A DNA stretch of 48,955 bases from an uncultured Pseudomonadota bacterium (lineage in GTDB: Bacteria > Pseudomonadota > Gammaproteobacteria > Methylococcales > Methylomonadaceae). Under the pieces are notes generated by a model. The model saw nothing but the letters and a program-made list of their open reading frames with translations, did not search any database and had not been told where the DNA came from. The DNA lies in the NCBI GenBank assembly GCA_903867225.1, contig CAIPQN010000018.1, positions 1 to 48,955 of the forward strand, given 5' to 3'. A program made the translations under genes and the position numbers. Within the stretch, counting starts at the first letter, position 1; every line of letters starts with the position of its first letter. Positions 35,001 through 43,806 of the stretch are shown piece by piece.

Positions 35001-35745
35001 TGACGCAAAAGAAATGCTTGAAAAAATCATTGCTGAAAATTGGTTACAAAATCGTGCCGTGATTGGTTTCTTCCCTGCGAATTCGGTTGATGATGACATT
35101 CAATTATTTACCAATGAATCACGCGGTGAAGTGTTAGAAACTTTGCACCATTTACGTCAACAAAATGTTAAAGCACCTGGCAGACCAAATTATTGTTTAT
35201 CAGATTTTATTGCGCCACTTGAAAGCGGTGTGATTGATTATATTGGTGGTTTTGCTGTCACAACAGGCATCGGTATTGAAATTAAACTAGAAGAATTTGA
35301 AAAAAATCACGATGATTACAGCGCGATTATGCTCAAAGCGTTAGCAGACAGATTAGCCGAAGCGTTTGCCGAGTATTTACATTTACAAGTTCGTAAAAAT
35401 TATTGGGGTTATGCAAGCGATGAAGATTTGGACAATGACGCGCTAATTAACGAAAATTACAAAGGCATTCGCCCTGCCCCTGGTTATCCAGCGTGTCCAG
35501 ATCATACTGAAAAAGCGAAGTTGTTTTCGTTGTTGAATGTCACTGAAAACACCACGATTGAACTCACCGAAAATTTTGCAATGTATCCTGCTTCGGCAGT
35601 TAGTGGCTGGTATTTCGCACATCCGCAAGCACAGTATTTCAACGTTGGAAAAATCGACAAAGACCAGCTTTCTGATTACGCCCGCCGTAAAAATATGACG
35701 GAAGATGTCGCCGCACGCTGGTTAGTCGCGCATTTGAATCATTAA
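32077..35745 (+). CDS. metH: Cobalamin-dependent methionine synthase
   Basis: This full-length 1222-residue MetH transfers the methyl group of methyltetrahydrofolate to homocysteine through methylcobalamin. Domains in order: homocysteine-binding (1-330, zinc ligands Cys244 in FNCALG and Cys307/Cys308 in GGCCGTSP), pterin-binding (about 350-620, [11 protein letters not shown]), cap and cobalamin-binding (about 650-890, with His757 in GDVHDIGKN as the axial cobalt ligand), and the SAM-dependent reactivation domain (about 900-1222, with [12 protein letters not shown]). All key residues are present. I see no cobalamin or SAH riboswitch in the 77-base upstream gap. Confidence 0.98.
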   Translation: MNRTDLFKQHLAQRILFLDGAMGTMIQGYKLDEKDYRGERFVNWQTDVKGNNDLLCLTQPDIIKAIHSEYFAAGADIVETNTFNSTTIAMADYEMESLVYEINFAAAKVAREAADEFSTPEKPRFVAGVLGPTNRTASMSPDVNDPGFRNVFFDDLVVAYTEATKALIDGGADLILIETVFDTLNAKAAIFAVENVFEELGFALPVMISGTITDASGRTLSGQTVGAFWNSLKHVKPISFGFNCALGATELRQYIEELSNIADTHVSAHPNAGLPNAFGEYDETPEMMAAEIADWAANGYLNIIGGCCGTSPDTIRAIVKAVEKFPPRQIPDIPKHCALSGLEPLKISADSLFVNVGERTNVTGSAAFKRLIIEGNFEAALDVAKQQVENGAQIIDINMDEGMLESKDAMVRFLMLIASEPDISKVPIMLDSSKWDILEAGLKCIQGKGVVNSISMKEGEDKFIQHAKLVRRYGAAVIVMAFDEVGQADTKERKIEICQRAYKILTEQVSFPPEDIIFDPNIFAVATGIDEHNNYGVDFIEATREIKRTLQHALISGGVSNVSFSFRGNNPVREAIHAVFLYHAIKAGMSMGIVNAGQLAIYEDIPRELRDAVEAVILNQHDGSGTDTLLAIADKYRGDGVEVKKEDAQWRNLPVNERLAHALVKGITDFIDEDTEEARLQVERPLHVIEGALMDGMNIVGDLFGAGKMFLPQVVKSARVMKKAVAYLMPFMEADKSAADRQSNGKILMATVKGDVHDIGKNIVAVVLQCNNYDVIDLGVMVSAEKILQTARMEKVDIIGLSGLITPSLDEMVHVAKEMQRQGFKIPLLIGGATTSRAHTAVKIEPHYENSSVVYVTDASRAVGVASNLLSGELATDYKASIRAEYEEVRERHKGKESKTQQHSLENARKNKYVWTNHPIKPSFLGVKVIDDVSLATLAEYIDWSPFFQTWELAGGYPKILNDEIVGEEARKLFADAKEMLEKIIAENWLQNRAVIGFFPANSVDDDIQLFTNESRGEVLETLHHLRQQNVKAPGRPNYCLSDFIAPLESGVIDYIGGFAVTTGIGIEIKLEEFEKNHDDYSAIMLKALADRLAEAFAEYLHLQVRKNYWGYASDEDLDNDALINENYKGIRPAPGYPACPDHTEKAKLFSLLNVTENTTIELTENFAMYPASAVSGWYFAHPQAQYFNVGKIDKDQLSDYARRKNMTEDVAARWLVAHLNH

Positions 35746-35834
35746 GCAAAATAAATATCTATCGTTCTCACGTTTCGACGTGAGAATGCCACAATCAGCG
35801 ACTTTGTTTTTATCTTCCAATTCAACGATATTTT

Positions 35835-37253
35835 ATGATTCGACAACTTTTACGCACTAAACCAATTGTTTCCGACAGTGACGATTCTATCAATACACTC
35901 AATCGGTGTTTATCAAAATGGGATTTAACTTTTTTGGGTATTGGCGCGATTATTGGCACGGGGATTTTTGTGTTGACTGGAATTGCGGCTGCTACGCAAT
36001 CGGGTCCCGCAGTTATTTTGTCGTTTGTTATTGCAGGATTTGCCTGTGTTTTTGCTGCGTTATCTTATGCAGAATTAGCCGCATCAGTAGGTGGTTGCGG
36101 CAGTGCTTATGGTTATAGTTACGCAGCATTTGGAGAATTAGTTGCGTGGATTATTGGCTGGGATTTATTGCTGGAGTACGCGATTTCAGTGGCTGCCGTC
36201 GCCAATGGTTGGGCGGGATATTTTAATAATGCACTGACAGCAATTGGTTTTGCGTTGCCCGATGCATTAACGAAAGCTCCAAAATTAGGTGGTATTGTCA
36301 ATTTGCCAGCATCGATGATTATTTTGTTTTTGATGGGATTATTAATTTTAGGTGTAAAGCAGAGTGCGAAACTCAATAACATCATGGTTGCAGTGAAATT
36401 AGTGACGATTGCTATGTTTATTGGCTTGGCGGTTTTCAATATACATCCTGAAAACTGGTATCCATTTATGCCTTTCGGTTGGTTTCAAACTTTGCCTGAT
36501 GGCAAAACGATTGGTGTTTTTGCAGGTGCGTCGATTGTATTTTTTGCTTACGTTGGTTTTGATGCTGTTTCGACGGCTGCCGAAGAAGCACATAATCCGC
36601 AAGAAGATTTACCGTTTGGCATTGTTACATCGTTAATTTTTTGTACCGCGATTTATATTTTGGTTTCTGGTTTGTTGACGGGTGTGGTGCATTACAGCGA
36701 TTTGAATGTGTCATCACCTGTTGCTCATGCCTTGAAATTACTGGGTTTTAGTTGGGCTTCTGCTTTAGTCGCAACGGGGGTAATTGCAGGACTCACAACG
36801 GTAATGTTGGTGTTGTATTACGGTTTGACGCGAGTGATTTTTGCAATGGCACGCGATGGTTTATTGCCTGAGTTTTTCAATGTGGTACATGAAAAAACAC
36901 AAACTCCCGTGCGGGTAATTGTAATTTGCGGTGTAATTATGGCGGTGATTGCTGGATTTATTCCGTTGGGCGATTTAGCTGAATTGGTCAATATCGGAAC
37001 ATTGGCGGCATTTGTGTTGGTTTGTTTTGGTGTGATTATGTTGCGATTCACACAACCTAATTTGCCGCGTCCGTTTCGTTCGCCTTATAGCCCATTATTT
37101 CCAGCATTGGGCATGATTTCATGCGGTACCCTGATGGCATTTTTACCCGCACAAACATGGTGGCGATTTTTGATTTGGTTAGTATTGGGAATAGTCATGT
37201 ATTTTGTTTACTCAAAACAGCACAGCAAACTTGAGCAAGCGGTAAAACAGTAA
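35835..37253 (+). CDS. APC-family amino-acid permease
   Basis: This 472-residue membrane protein has about 12 hydrophobic helices. The first carries LGIGAIIGTGIFVLTGIAA, the unwound substrate-binding segment of the APC superfamily. The length and the helix-6 region FFAYVGFDAVSTAAEEAHNPQEDLP match the cationic amino-acid transporter (CAT/YfnA-like) branch. The substrate cannot be read from sequence. It stands 89 bases after metH, and an inverted repeat follows its stop. Confidence 0.92.
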   Translation: MIRQLLRTKPIVSDSDDSINTLNRCLSKWDLTFLGIGAIIGTGIFVLTGIAAATQSGPAVILSFVIAGFACVFAALSYAELAASVGGCGSAYGYSYAAFGELVAWIIGWDLLLEYAISVAAVANGWAGYFNNALTAIGFALPDALTKAPKLGGIVNLPASMIILFLMGLLILGVKQSAKLNNIMVAVKLVTIAMFIGLAVFNIHPENWYPFMPFGWFQTLPDGKTIGVFAGASIVFFAYVGFDAVSTAAEEAHNPQEDLPFGIVTSLIFCTAIYILVSGLLTGVVHYSDLNVSSPVAHALKLLGFSWASALVATGVIAGLTTVMLVLYYGLTRVIFAMARDGLLPEFFNVVHEKTQTPVRVIVICGVIMAVIAGFIPLGDLAELVNIGTLAAFVLVCFGVIMLRFTQPNLPRPFRSPYSPLFPALGMISCGTLMAFLPAQTWWRFLIWLVLGIVMYFVYSKQHSKLEQAVKQ

Positions 37254-37275
37254 CGAGGGGAATTTTGTGATACTG

Positions 37276-37303
37276 GTCAGATTAACGTAAAGGTTAATCT
37301 GAC
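37276..37303. terminator. Perfect 11-bp inverted repeat between the permease gene and rpmG
   Basis: GTCAGATTAAC (37276-37286) and GTTAATCTGAC (37293-37303) are exact inverted copies around a 6-base loop, lying between two convergent genes. No T run follows on either strand, so it could be a bidirectional Rho-assisted stop, or an operator-like element. Confidence 0.55.
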
Positions 37304-37316
37304 GCAGGGGACGAAA

Positions 37317-37472
37317 CTATTTAATTTTAGCTTCTTTGTAAATGACGTGCTTACGAACCATAGGATCAAATTTTTTGATTTCCATTTTGCCTGGCATCGT
37401 TTTTTTGTTTTTTGTCGTAGTGTAAAAATGACCTGTACCTTCGGTCGAAATCAATTTAATTTTATCGCGCAT
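37317..37472 (-). CDS. rpmG: 50S ribosomal protein L33
   Basis: This 51-residue ORF was read directly: [19 protein letters not shown] through VIYKEAKIK, ending in TAG. It is L33 of the zinc-independent type, as no CxxC pairs are present. It follows rpmB by 18 bases on the same strand, the usual bacterial pair. AGAGG stands 8 bases before the ATG. Confidence 0.96.
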   Translation of the reverse strand: MRDKIKLISTEGTGHFYTTTKNKKTMPGKMEIKKFDPMVRKHVIYKEAKIK

Positions 37473-37490
37473 GATTTTATCCTCTTAAAT

Positions 37491-37727
37491 TTAAACTTTT
37501 TGACCAGCTTTACGCATATCAGCTAAAACAGCATCAATACCGTTTTTGTCGATGATTCGCATTGCTTTGGTTGAAACGCGTAAACGTACCCAACGATTTT
37601 CACTTTCCACCCAAAAACGGTGATGTTGCAAATTCGGCAAAAAGCGTCTTCTGGTTCTATTATTGGCGTGTGAAACATTGTTTCCAGTCATTGGGCCTTT
37701 GCCCGTAACTTGACATACTCTTGACAT
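37491..37727 (-). CDS. rpmB: 50S ribosomal protein L28
   Basis: This 78-residue L28 has the family N-terminus [29 protein letters not shown] and C-terminal [26 protein letters not shown] precedes the ATG by 5 bases. It is the first gene of the rpmB-rpmG operon, with a -10 element TATAAT 40 bases upstream. Confidence 0.97.
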   Translation of the reverse strand: MSRVCQVTGKGPMTGNNVSHANNRTRRRFLPNLQHHRFWVESENRWVRLRVSTKAMRIIDKNGIDAVLADMRKAGQKV

Positions 37728-37766
37728 GAAATCCTCTATCTATGTGATTAAAAATGAAAGTGTCGC

Positions 37767-37795
37767 ATTATAATCGATGCACTAACATCATTAAA
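37767..37795 (-). promoter_or_regulatory. Probable sigma-70 promoter of rpmB-rpmG
   Basis: On the minus strand there is a perfect -10 TATAAT (37772-37767). A weak -35 TTTAAT (37795-37790) sits 17 bases upstream. It lies 40 bases before the rpmB start, in the divergent spacer shared with gshB. Confidence 0.5.
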
Positions 37796-37898
37796 TCGTT
37801 TTTTTCAAGAATATAAATGTAACACACGGCTTTTGTTTGATATTTTTGTTGCTGAAATCGCTATAATTACGTCATTTTAAACTCACCACACAACTCTA

Positions 37899-38846
37899 AT
37901 GTCTATTAAACTCGGCATGGTCATGGATGCCATTGACCTCATCAATATCAAAAAAGATACCAGTTTCGCTATGCTTCTTGAAGCGCAATCTCGTGGTTGG
38001 GAATTACATTACATGGAATTGGGCGATTTATTTCTCCGTAACGGTAAAGCCTTTGCGCGAACTCGGACGTTAAACGTCGAACGAAATTATCAAAAATGGT
38101 TTGAATTTACGCACGAGCAAACAATTCCACTCGAAGAACTTAATGTGATTTTGATGCGAAAAGACCCGCCCTTTGATAGCGAATTTTTGTACGCGACGCA
38201 CATTTTAGAACAAGCCGAAAATGCGGGCGTTTATGTGGTGAATAAACCGCAATCGTTGCGTGATGCCAATGAAAAATTATTTACCGCGTGGTTTCCGCAG
38301 TGTTGCGCTGAAACATTGGTTTCACGCAATTCACAGCAAATCCGTGAATTTTTAAACGAACAACATGACATTATTATCAAACCGCTAGACGGAATGGGCG
38401 GTACGTCGATTTTTCGCTTACGTTTAGATGATCCCAATATCAGCGTGATTTTGGAAACGATGACACATTACAACCAGCGTTTCATTATGGCGCAACGCTA
38501 TTTGCCTGCGATTATCGACGGCGATAAACGCATTTTGGTTGTGAATGGCGAAGCAATTCCTTATGCGTTGGCAAGAATTCCACAACAAGGTGAAACGCGC
38601 GGTAATTTGGCGGCGGGTGGACGTGCTGAAGGTCGTCCGTTGACTGAACGTGATAAGTGGATTGTCAGCCAAGTCGCGCCAACGTTGAAAGCGAAAGGCT
38701 TAATTTTTGTCGGGCTAGACGTGATTGGCGACACGTTGACTGAAATTAACGTTACCAGTCCGACCTGCGTGCAGGAATTAGACGCGCAATTTGGGTTGAA
38801 CATTGCGGGCATTTTGATGGATCACATCGCGGAAATTGTGGCGTAA
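37899..38846 (+). CDS. gshB: Glutathione synthetase
   Basis: This 315-residue ATP-grasp enzyme joins gamma-glutamylcysteine and glycine. The N-terminus MSIKLGMVMDAIDLINIKKDTSFAML and the ATP-grasp motif IIKPLDGMGGTSIF near residue 150 are diagnostic, as is the C-terminal EINVTSPTCVQELD. A TATAAT lies at 37862-37867, though without a convincing -35. The product, glutathione, is the co-substrate of the persulfide dioxygenase encoded at 8994-10085. The stop codon abuts the next start without a gap. Confidence 0.97.
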   Translation: MSIKLGMVMDAIDLINIKKDTSFAMLLEAQSRGWELHYMELGDLFLRNGKAFARTRTLNVERNYQKWFEFTHEQTIPLEELNVILMRKDPPFDSEFLYATHILEQAENAGVYVVNKPQSLRDANEKLFTAWFPQCCAETLVSRNSQQIREFLNEQHDIIIKPLDGMGGTSIFRLRLDDPNISVILETMTHYNQRFIMAQRYLPAIIDGDKRILVVNGEAIPYALARIPQQGETRGNLAAGGRAEGRPLTERDKWIVSQVAPTLKAKGLIFVGLDVIGDTLTEINVTSPTCVQELDAQFGLNIAGILMDHIAEIVA

Positions 38847-39623
38847 ATGGCGATGTTTTGGGCGTTTGTAATTGTTGTTGCGTTGCACGTTATTTTGCTA
38901 AATAGTTTGAATTCAAACGATGCACCGCGTGAACAACCGCCGCAAACGCTGATTGAAGTTTCATTTATTACCAAATCTGTGCCGATCAAAACCAAACAAA
39001 ACGAAGCGGTTGTAGCTGAAAATCAACCGCTCGCTGTGGAAGTCGCACCAGAACCACCGCGTCCAGAACCTGTAATACCAATTCCAAAACCCATCGCAAA
39101 ACCGATTGCTCCAGTTAAGAAAGAATCGCCAAAATCTAAAGTTCTTGCAGTAGAAAAATCAGAAGTTGTCATCAAAAAAATTGAAAAACCAGCTAAAACA
39201 CCTAAGCCTGAAAAGGTCATAAAACCGATTGTCGAAAAAGTTGAAGTCAAAGAAAAACCACGTTTGTCGCTCGAATCGGTGCAACAGCAAATTTCTCAAA
39301 TCGGTAGCAACATTAGCCAACAACAAGTCAGTGTTCGTGATAAATATATCAATGATTTTAGTATAAAAGTGAAGCGTATCGGGCAAACGATTTATGACAG
39401 AGGTAGTTTGCCCGCAGGAATTTTGGAAACAAAAATTGAAATTGACGCAAATGGAATGATTGTAAATGTGAAAATCACTCGCTCATCGGGTAGCGCGAAA
39501 TTAGATGAAGCCGTTGAAAATATGATTTATTCCAGTGCGCCGTATCCCGATTTACCATTTCAATTATTGAATGAATCAAAGACTTTGACGTTTATGCGTG
39601 TTTGGGAATTTTACGGAGATTGA
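38847..39623 (+). CDS. TonB-family energy transducer
   Basis: This 258-residue protein has an N-terminal membrane anchor (MFWAFVIVVALHVILLNSL), a long Pro/Lys/Glu-rich periplasmic spacer (PEPPRPEPVIPIPKP and repeated EKP/KP units to about residue 135) and a C-terminal TonB fold with ASGMIVNVKITRSSGSAKLDEAV-like sequence. TonB proteins couple the inner-membrane proton gradient to outer-membrane receptors. Its ATG directly abuts the gshB stop, a gene order common in gammaproteobacteria. exbB and exbD are not in the window. Confidence 0.9.
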   Translation: MAMFWAFVIVVALHVILLNSLNSNDAPREQPPQTLIEVSFITKSVPIKTKQNEAVVAENQPLAVEVAPEPPRPEPVIPIPKPIAKPIAPVKKESPKSKVLAVEKSEVVIKKIEKPAKTPKPEKVIKPIVEKVEVKEKPRLSLESVQQQISQIGSNISQQQVSVRDKYINDFSIKVKRIGQTIYDRGSLPAGILETKIEIDANGMIVNVKITRSSGSAKLDEAVENMIYSSAPYPDLPFQLLNESKTLTFMRVWEFYGD

Positions 39624-39738
39624 AAACCTTTGAGGATTTCTTTATTTCCGACGTTGACGGTTAAGTCTTTGATTTTTAGCATTTGTGTTTCCATTTTTAA
39701 GAAAATTTGTATTTGAAACGCTGGCAGATTTGTGGAGT

Positions 39739-40524
39739 TTAAGACTCAAAAAACTGTACATAAACATTTGATGCACCATTTTCAGTTTTTCGTTGTTCAA
39801 ATTTAACGTATGGGAGAGATGTAATCAGTTTTCCAAATTTACTAAAACCATAATTTCTCGCATCAAATGAGCTATCAATTCTTGGAATACAAGAACCAAC
39901 TCCTCCCAAATTTGCCCAACCATCATCTTCAGAGGCAGAATCAATAGCATCCTTTATTAGTTTTTTTAACGCTCTGTCATCTAATGTTGATGTATTCGCA
40001 TTTTCAGTTTTTGAGGTTTTAAATATATTTTCCGTATCCGATGAAGTCGTTAATTTTTTAGTATTCTCAACATTGACTACTTCATCATCCATAATTGTTT
40101 CTGTGAAAATAAATTTATTGCAGGCGACACGAAAAGGTTCTGGTGTTGTTCTTCTACCGATTCCGATAACTTCCAAACCAGATTCTCTAATGCGGGTTGC
40201 TAATTTTGTAAAATCACTGTCACTAGACACTAAGAAAAAACCATTAAATTTATTCGTATAAAGTAAATCCATTGCGTCAATAATCAACGCAGAATCAGTA
40301 GCATTTTTTCCAGATGTATAACTAAATTGCTGAATAGGTTGGATTGCATACCTGTTTAATGTTTCTTTCCATGGTTTAAGACAGGGATTTGTCCAATCAC
40401 CATAACATCTTCTTGAAATTGCATCGCCATATCGTGCTGCCTCTGTGAGAACAGATGCTATAGAACTCGCTTGAGCATTATCTGCATCAATCAATAACGC
40501 AAATTTTTTATTTTCTGAATACAT
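39739..40524 (-). CDS. NYN-domain (LabA-like) putative RNase with OST-HTH-like tail
   Basis: This 261-residue protein has a NYN/PIN-like nuclease domain at residues 1-150 with the acidic clusters LLIDADNA, TDSALIIDAMD and SSDSDFTKLA that would bind metal. A Ser/Thr/Asn-rich linker and a C-terminal OST-HTH/LOTUS-like domain (about 185-258, GFSKFGKLITSLPYVKFEQR) follow. These proteins are thought to bind or cut RNA. It starts 2 bases after sufB, where sufC would usually stand, so it is probably co-transcribed with sufB. The substrate is unknown. Confidence 0.88.
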   Translation of the reverse strand: MYSENKKFALLIDADNAQASSIASVLTEAARYGDAISRRCYGDWTNPCLKPWKETLNRYAIQPIQQFSYTSGKNATDSALIIDAMDLLYTNKFNGFFLVSSDSDFTKLATRIRESGLEVIGIGRRTTPEPFRVACNKFIFTETIMDDEVVNVENTKKLTTSSDTENIFKTSKTENANTSTLDDRALKKLIKDAIDSASEDDGWANLGGVGSCIPRIDSSFDARNYGFSKFGKLITSLPYVKFEQRKTENGASNVYVQFFES

Positions 40525-40526
40525 AA

Positions 40527-41975
40527 TTAACCTACCGAACCTTCTAAACTCAATCCCAACAACGCCTGCGCTTCAACTGCAAATTCCATCGGCAATTCTT
40601 TGAAAACTTGCTTACAAAAACCATTTACAATCATTGACACCGCATCTTCAGCAGACAATCCGCGTTGTTGACAGAAAAATAATTGGTCTTCGCTGATTTT
40701 AGAAGTTGTGGCTTCGTGTTCAATTTGCGCGGATGGATTACGCACTTCAACATACGGAAATGTATGTGCGCCACATTTATCACCGACTAAAAGTGAATCA
40801 CATTGCGTGTAATTTCGAGCATTTTCGGCTTTGCTGGAAATTTTGACCAATCCGCGATAAGTATTTTGCGCTTTGCCCGCTGAAATGCCTTTTGAAATGA
40901 TGGTGCTTTTGGTGTTTTTGCCGACGTGAATCATCTTTGTGCCTGTGTCGGCTTGTTGCAAATTGTTCGTGACGGCGACCGAATAAAATTCACCAACCGA
41001 ATTATCACCTTTCAAAATGCAACTTGGATATTTCCAAGTAATCGCCGAACCCGTTTCAACTTGCGTCCATGACACTTTGGAATTATCACCTTTGCAATAA
41101 GCACGTTTGGTCACGAAATTATAAATGCCGCCTTTGCCTTCTTTATCACCTGGATACCAATTTTGCACAGTTGAGTATTTGATTTCGGCATCTTTCAACG
41201 CGACCAATTCGACGACAGCAGCGTGGAGTTGGTTTTCATCGCGTTGGGGCGCAGAACACCCTTCAAGATATGAAACATAACTGCCTTCATCGGCAATAAT
41301 CAACGTCCGTTCAAATTGTCCCGTGTTGCTGGCGTTAATCCGAAAATACGTCGAAAGTTCCATCGGGCAACGCACGCCTTTTGGAATATACACAAACGAA
41401 CCATCGGTAAAAACGGCTGAATTTAATGCTGCAAAAAAATTATCACCGACTGAAACCACTGAACTCAAATACTCTTTCACGAGTTCAGGATGTTCGCGAA
41501 TGGCTTCCGAAATCGGGCAGAAAATCACGCCCGCTTCGTGCAATTTTCCTTTGAAAGTCGTCGCAACTGAAACGCTGTCAAAAACCGCATCGACCGCAAT
41601 TCCAGCGAGTTGTTCTTGTTCGGCAAGCGGAATGCCCAATTTTTTGTAGGCTTCTAAAATCTCTGGATCGATTTCATCTAAACTTTTTGGCGCATTCGCT
41701 TTTGATTTTGGCGCGGAATAATAGCTGATGGCTTGATAATCAATCGGGTCGATTTTCAATTGCGCCCAATCGGGTGAAGGCATCGTTTGCCAATGACGAA
41801 AGGCTTTTAAACGGTATTCCAACATGAATTCGGGTTCGCCTTTGACTTTCGATAATTGTGCAATTATGTCTTCATTCAAACCCGCTGCAAACGTGTCCGC
41901 TTCAATATCGCTTACAAAACCTTGTTTATAGTCTTGATTTAAAAGGCTGTTAATTTCGTCGTTATTCGCAGACAT
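40527..41975 (-). CDS. sufB: Fe-S cluster scaffold subunit SufB
   Basis: This 482-residue SufB is part of the SufBCD scaffold that builds Fe-S clusters with sulfur delivered by SufS-SufE. The conserved SufB sections are present: the N-terminal helical part ending GIPLAEQE, the beta-helix core with [19 protein letters not shown] and [21 protein letters not shown], and the C-terminal [16 protein letters not shown]. It lacks the expected downstream sufC, sufD and sufS; instead a NYN-domain gene follows after 2 bases. The upstream gene dprA is divergent. The gene seems intact. Confidence 0.96.
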   Translation of the reverse strand: MSANNDEINSLLNQDYKQGFVSDIEADTFAAGLNEDIIAQLSKVKGEPEFMLEYRLKAFRHWQTMPSPDWAQLKIDPIDYQAISYYSAPKSKANAPKSLDEIDPEILEAYKKLGIPLAEQEQLAGIAVDAVFDSVSVATTFKGKLHEAGVIFCPISEAIREHPELVKEYLSSVVSVGDNFFAALNSAVFTDGSFVYIPKGVRCPMELSTYFRINASNTGQFERTLIIADEGSYVSYLEGCSAPQRDENQLHAAVVELVALKDAEIKYSTVQNWYPGDKEGKGGIYNFVTKRAYCKGDNSKVSWTQVETGSAITWKYPSCILKGDNSVGEFYSVAVTNNLQQADTGTKMIHVGKNTKSTIISKGISAGKAQNTYRGLVKISSKAENARNYTQCDSLLVGDKCGAHTFPYVEVRNPSAQIEHEATTSKISEDQLFFCQQRGLSAEDAVSMIVNGFCKQVFKELPMEFAVEAQALLGLSLEGSVG

Positions 41976-42010
41976 GAATTTTTCTCGGTAGGTATGTTGG
42001 TTGGATTAGC

Positions 42011-42039
42011 ATTTTAGAATGGTTTAATTCTTGAGTAAA
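42011..42039 (-). promoter_or_regulatory. Possible sufB promoter
   Basis: On the minus strand a -35-like TTTACT (42039-42034) and a -10-like TAAAAT (42016-42011) are separated by 17 bases, with the sufB ATG 36 bases further on. No IscR-type site is obvious. Support is moderate to weak. Confidence 0.35.
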
Positions 42040-42198
42040 GCAAGTGGGTTTTACCGTGCTAGATTAAACGAATTTGTGCAGCTTAAAAATGCAAAAAGTC
42101 TTAATTTATCTTATTAAAAACTGTTTTGAAGTCTGCCTTAAAAAAGCGGGCTTTATTTTTTTACGATAAACTAACCACATTGGAAAAATGGAATCGTT

Positions 42199-43302
42199 AT
42201 GAAAACACTCAACTGCCAAGACGCAGATATTAAATACTGGTTAGCGTTATTACGAATTGAAGGAATTGGTTGTAGAACCTTTGCGACGTTAATTGAAGAA
42301 CACACGCCAGAAGAAATTTTTGCCGCCGATGAATCTGAATTGTTGACGTGGGGCATTAAAAAAAACTTAGTTGAAGCAATTATAAATTTTAATTGGGCTG
42401 AGGTGGATTACGATTTGCAATGGTTGGCGCAACCAAATAACGATGTTTTAAAAATTACGCATTCGCTTTACCCCGACCAACTCAAAGAAATTTATGATCC
42501 ACCGCCTTTGTTATTTATTCGCGGTAATTCGCGTGTTTTAGCGTATCCGCAAATTGCAATTGTTGGCAGCCGAAATCCTTCTGCGTTAGGTAATAAAACC
42601 GCGTTTGATTTTGCATTTGAATTGAGCCAATTTGGCTTTGCAATTACCAGCGGTTTAGCGATGGGAATTGATGCAACAGCCCATCAAGGTGCGTTGAGTG
42701 CGGCAGGTTTTACGATTGCTGTCGCGGGAACTGGTTTAGATCGTGTTTATCCATCTAGTAATCGAGATTTAGCGTTAGAAATTGTGAATACGGGCGTAAT
42801 GGTTTCAGAATTTCCACCAGGGACAATCGCGAAAGGTTCAAATTTTCCACGACGAAATCGAATTATTAGCGGACTTTGCCAAGGTTTATTAGTGGTTGAA
42901 GCCGCTCAAAAAAGCGGTTCATTGATTACGGCACGCATGGCATTAGAACAAAATCGTGAAGTCTTTGCCATTCCAGGTTCAATTTATAGCCCACTTTCAC
43001 GCGGCTGCAACGCAATGATTAAAGAAGGCGCAAAACTTGTCGAATCGCCACAAGATATTATTGAAGAATTAAGCCAATATAAACAACGAATTAGCTTTTT
43101 GCGTGCAGAACCAGAACAATCATTGCTTGACCTCGACGGACAAACATTATTGAATCTAGTCATGTTTAGCCCTACTTCGATTGATGATTTGGTTGAAAGT
43201 TCGGCAAAATCCGTGGAAAGCATTGCCGCGCAATTAATGATGTTGGAATTGCAAGGTTATATTGAATCAACAGCAGGCGGTTGCTATATCCGCGTAAAAT
43301 AA
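42199..43302 (+). CDS. dprA: DNA-processing protein DprA
   Basis: This 367-residue protein loads RecA on incoming single-stranded DNA during transformation. It has an N-terminal SAM-like region (LLRIEGIGCRTFATLIEEH), the Rossmann core with AIVGSRNPSALG, SGLAMGIDATAHQGAL, GTGLDRVYPSSNRDLA and the FPRRNRIISGLCQGLLVVEAA-type phosphate region. A C-terminal winged-helix of the DprA type is at about 300-367. It heads the dprA-smg-topA run on the plus strand. Other competence genes are outside the window. Confidence 0.96.
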   Translation: MKTLNCQDADIKYWLALLRIEGIGCRTFATLIEEHTPEEIFAADESELLTWGIKKNLVEAIINFNWAEVDYDLQWLAQPNNDVLKITHSLYPDQLKEIYDPPPLLFIRGNSRVLAYPQIAIVGSRNPSALGNKTAFDFAFELSQFGFAITSGLAMGIDATAHQGALSAAGFTIAVAGTGLDRVYPSSNRDLALEIVNTGVMVSEFPPGTIAKGSNFPRRNRIISGLCQGLLVVEAAQKSGSLITARMALEQNREVFAIPGSIYSPLSRGCNAMIKEGAKLVESPQDIIEELSQYKQRISFLRAEPEQSLLDLDGQTLLNLVMFSPTSIDDLVESSAKSVESIAAQLMMLELQGYIESTAGGCYIRVK

Positions 43303-43311
43303 TCTGGAATT

Positions 43312-43779
43312 ATGAAAGAAAATATATTTGATGTTCTGATGTACCTTTTCGACAATTACATGGACGAAAACAGCGAAATTCCACCCGATAACGAAATAGT
43401 AAAAACCGAATTATTAGAAGCTGGTTTTGAACATAAAGATGTCGCAAAAGCCTTTGATTGGCTGGAATCGTTAGCGATTGAAGATTTAGACATCGCCGCA
43501 CAAGCCACATCATCATTTCGTATTTTTAGTCCATTTGAAAAAGAGCGTTTAGATACGGAATGCCAAGATTTAATCATGGCATTGGAACGCACTGGGATTT
43601 TGAATTCAGTAAATCGTGAATTGGTTTTAGATCGTGCAATTGCATTAGAAGAAGCGTTGAGCATCGATAAATTAAAATGGATTGTGTTGATTGTATTACT
43701 AAATATGCCTGACGAAGAACTCGCGTTTGCTCGCATGGAAGACATGATTTACGACTTGATTCCTACTTATCTGCATTAA
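43312..43779 (+). CDS. smg: Smg family protein (DUF494)
   Basis: This acidic protein of 155 residues starts MKENIFDVLMYLFDNYMDE, the signature of Smg/DUF494, and is almost all helical. The position between dprA and topA is the standard one in gammaproteobacteria. Function is not established. It follows dprA by 9 bases. Confidence 0.93.
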   Translation: MKENIFDVLMYLFDNYMDENSEIPPDNEIVKTELLEAGFEHKDVAKAFDWLESLAIEDLDIAAQATSSFRIFSPFEKERLDTECQDLIMALERTGILNSVNRELVLDRAIALEEALSIDKLKWIVLIVLLNMPDEELAFARMEDMIYDLIPTYLH

Positions 43780-43806
43780 AAAATTTTATCAAACGGAATA
43801 GATTAA

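Noticed and set aside
42130-42165. AAAGCGGGCTTT followed by Ts as an intrinsic terminator
   Set aside because: The inverted repeat leaves a loop of only two bases, so the hairpin is not sterically reasonable, and no gene ends there.
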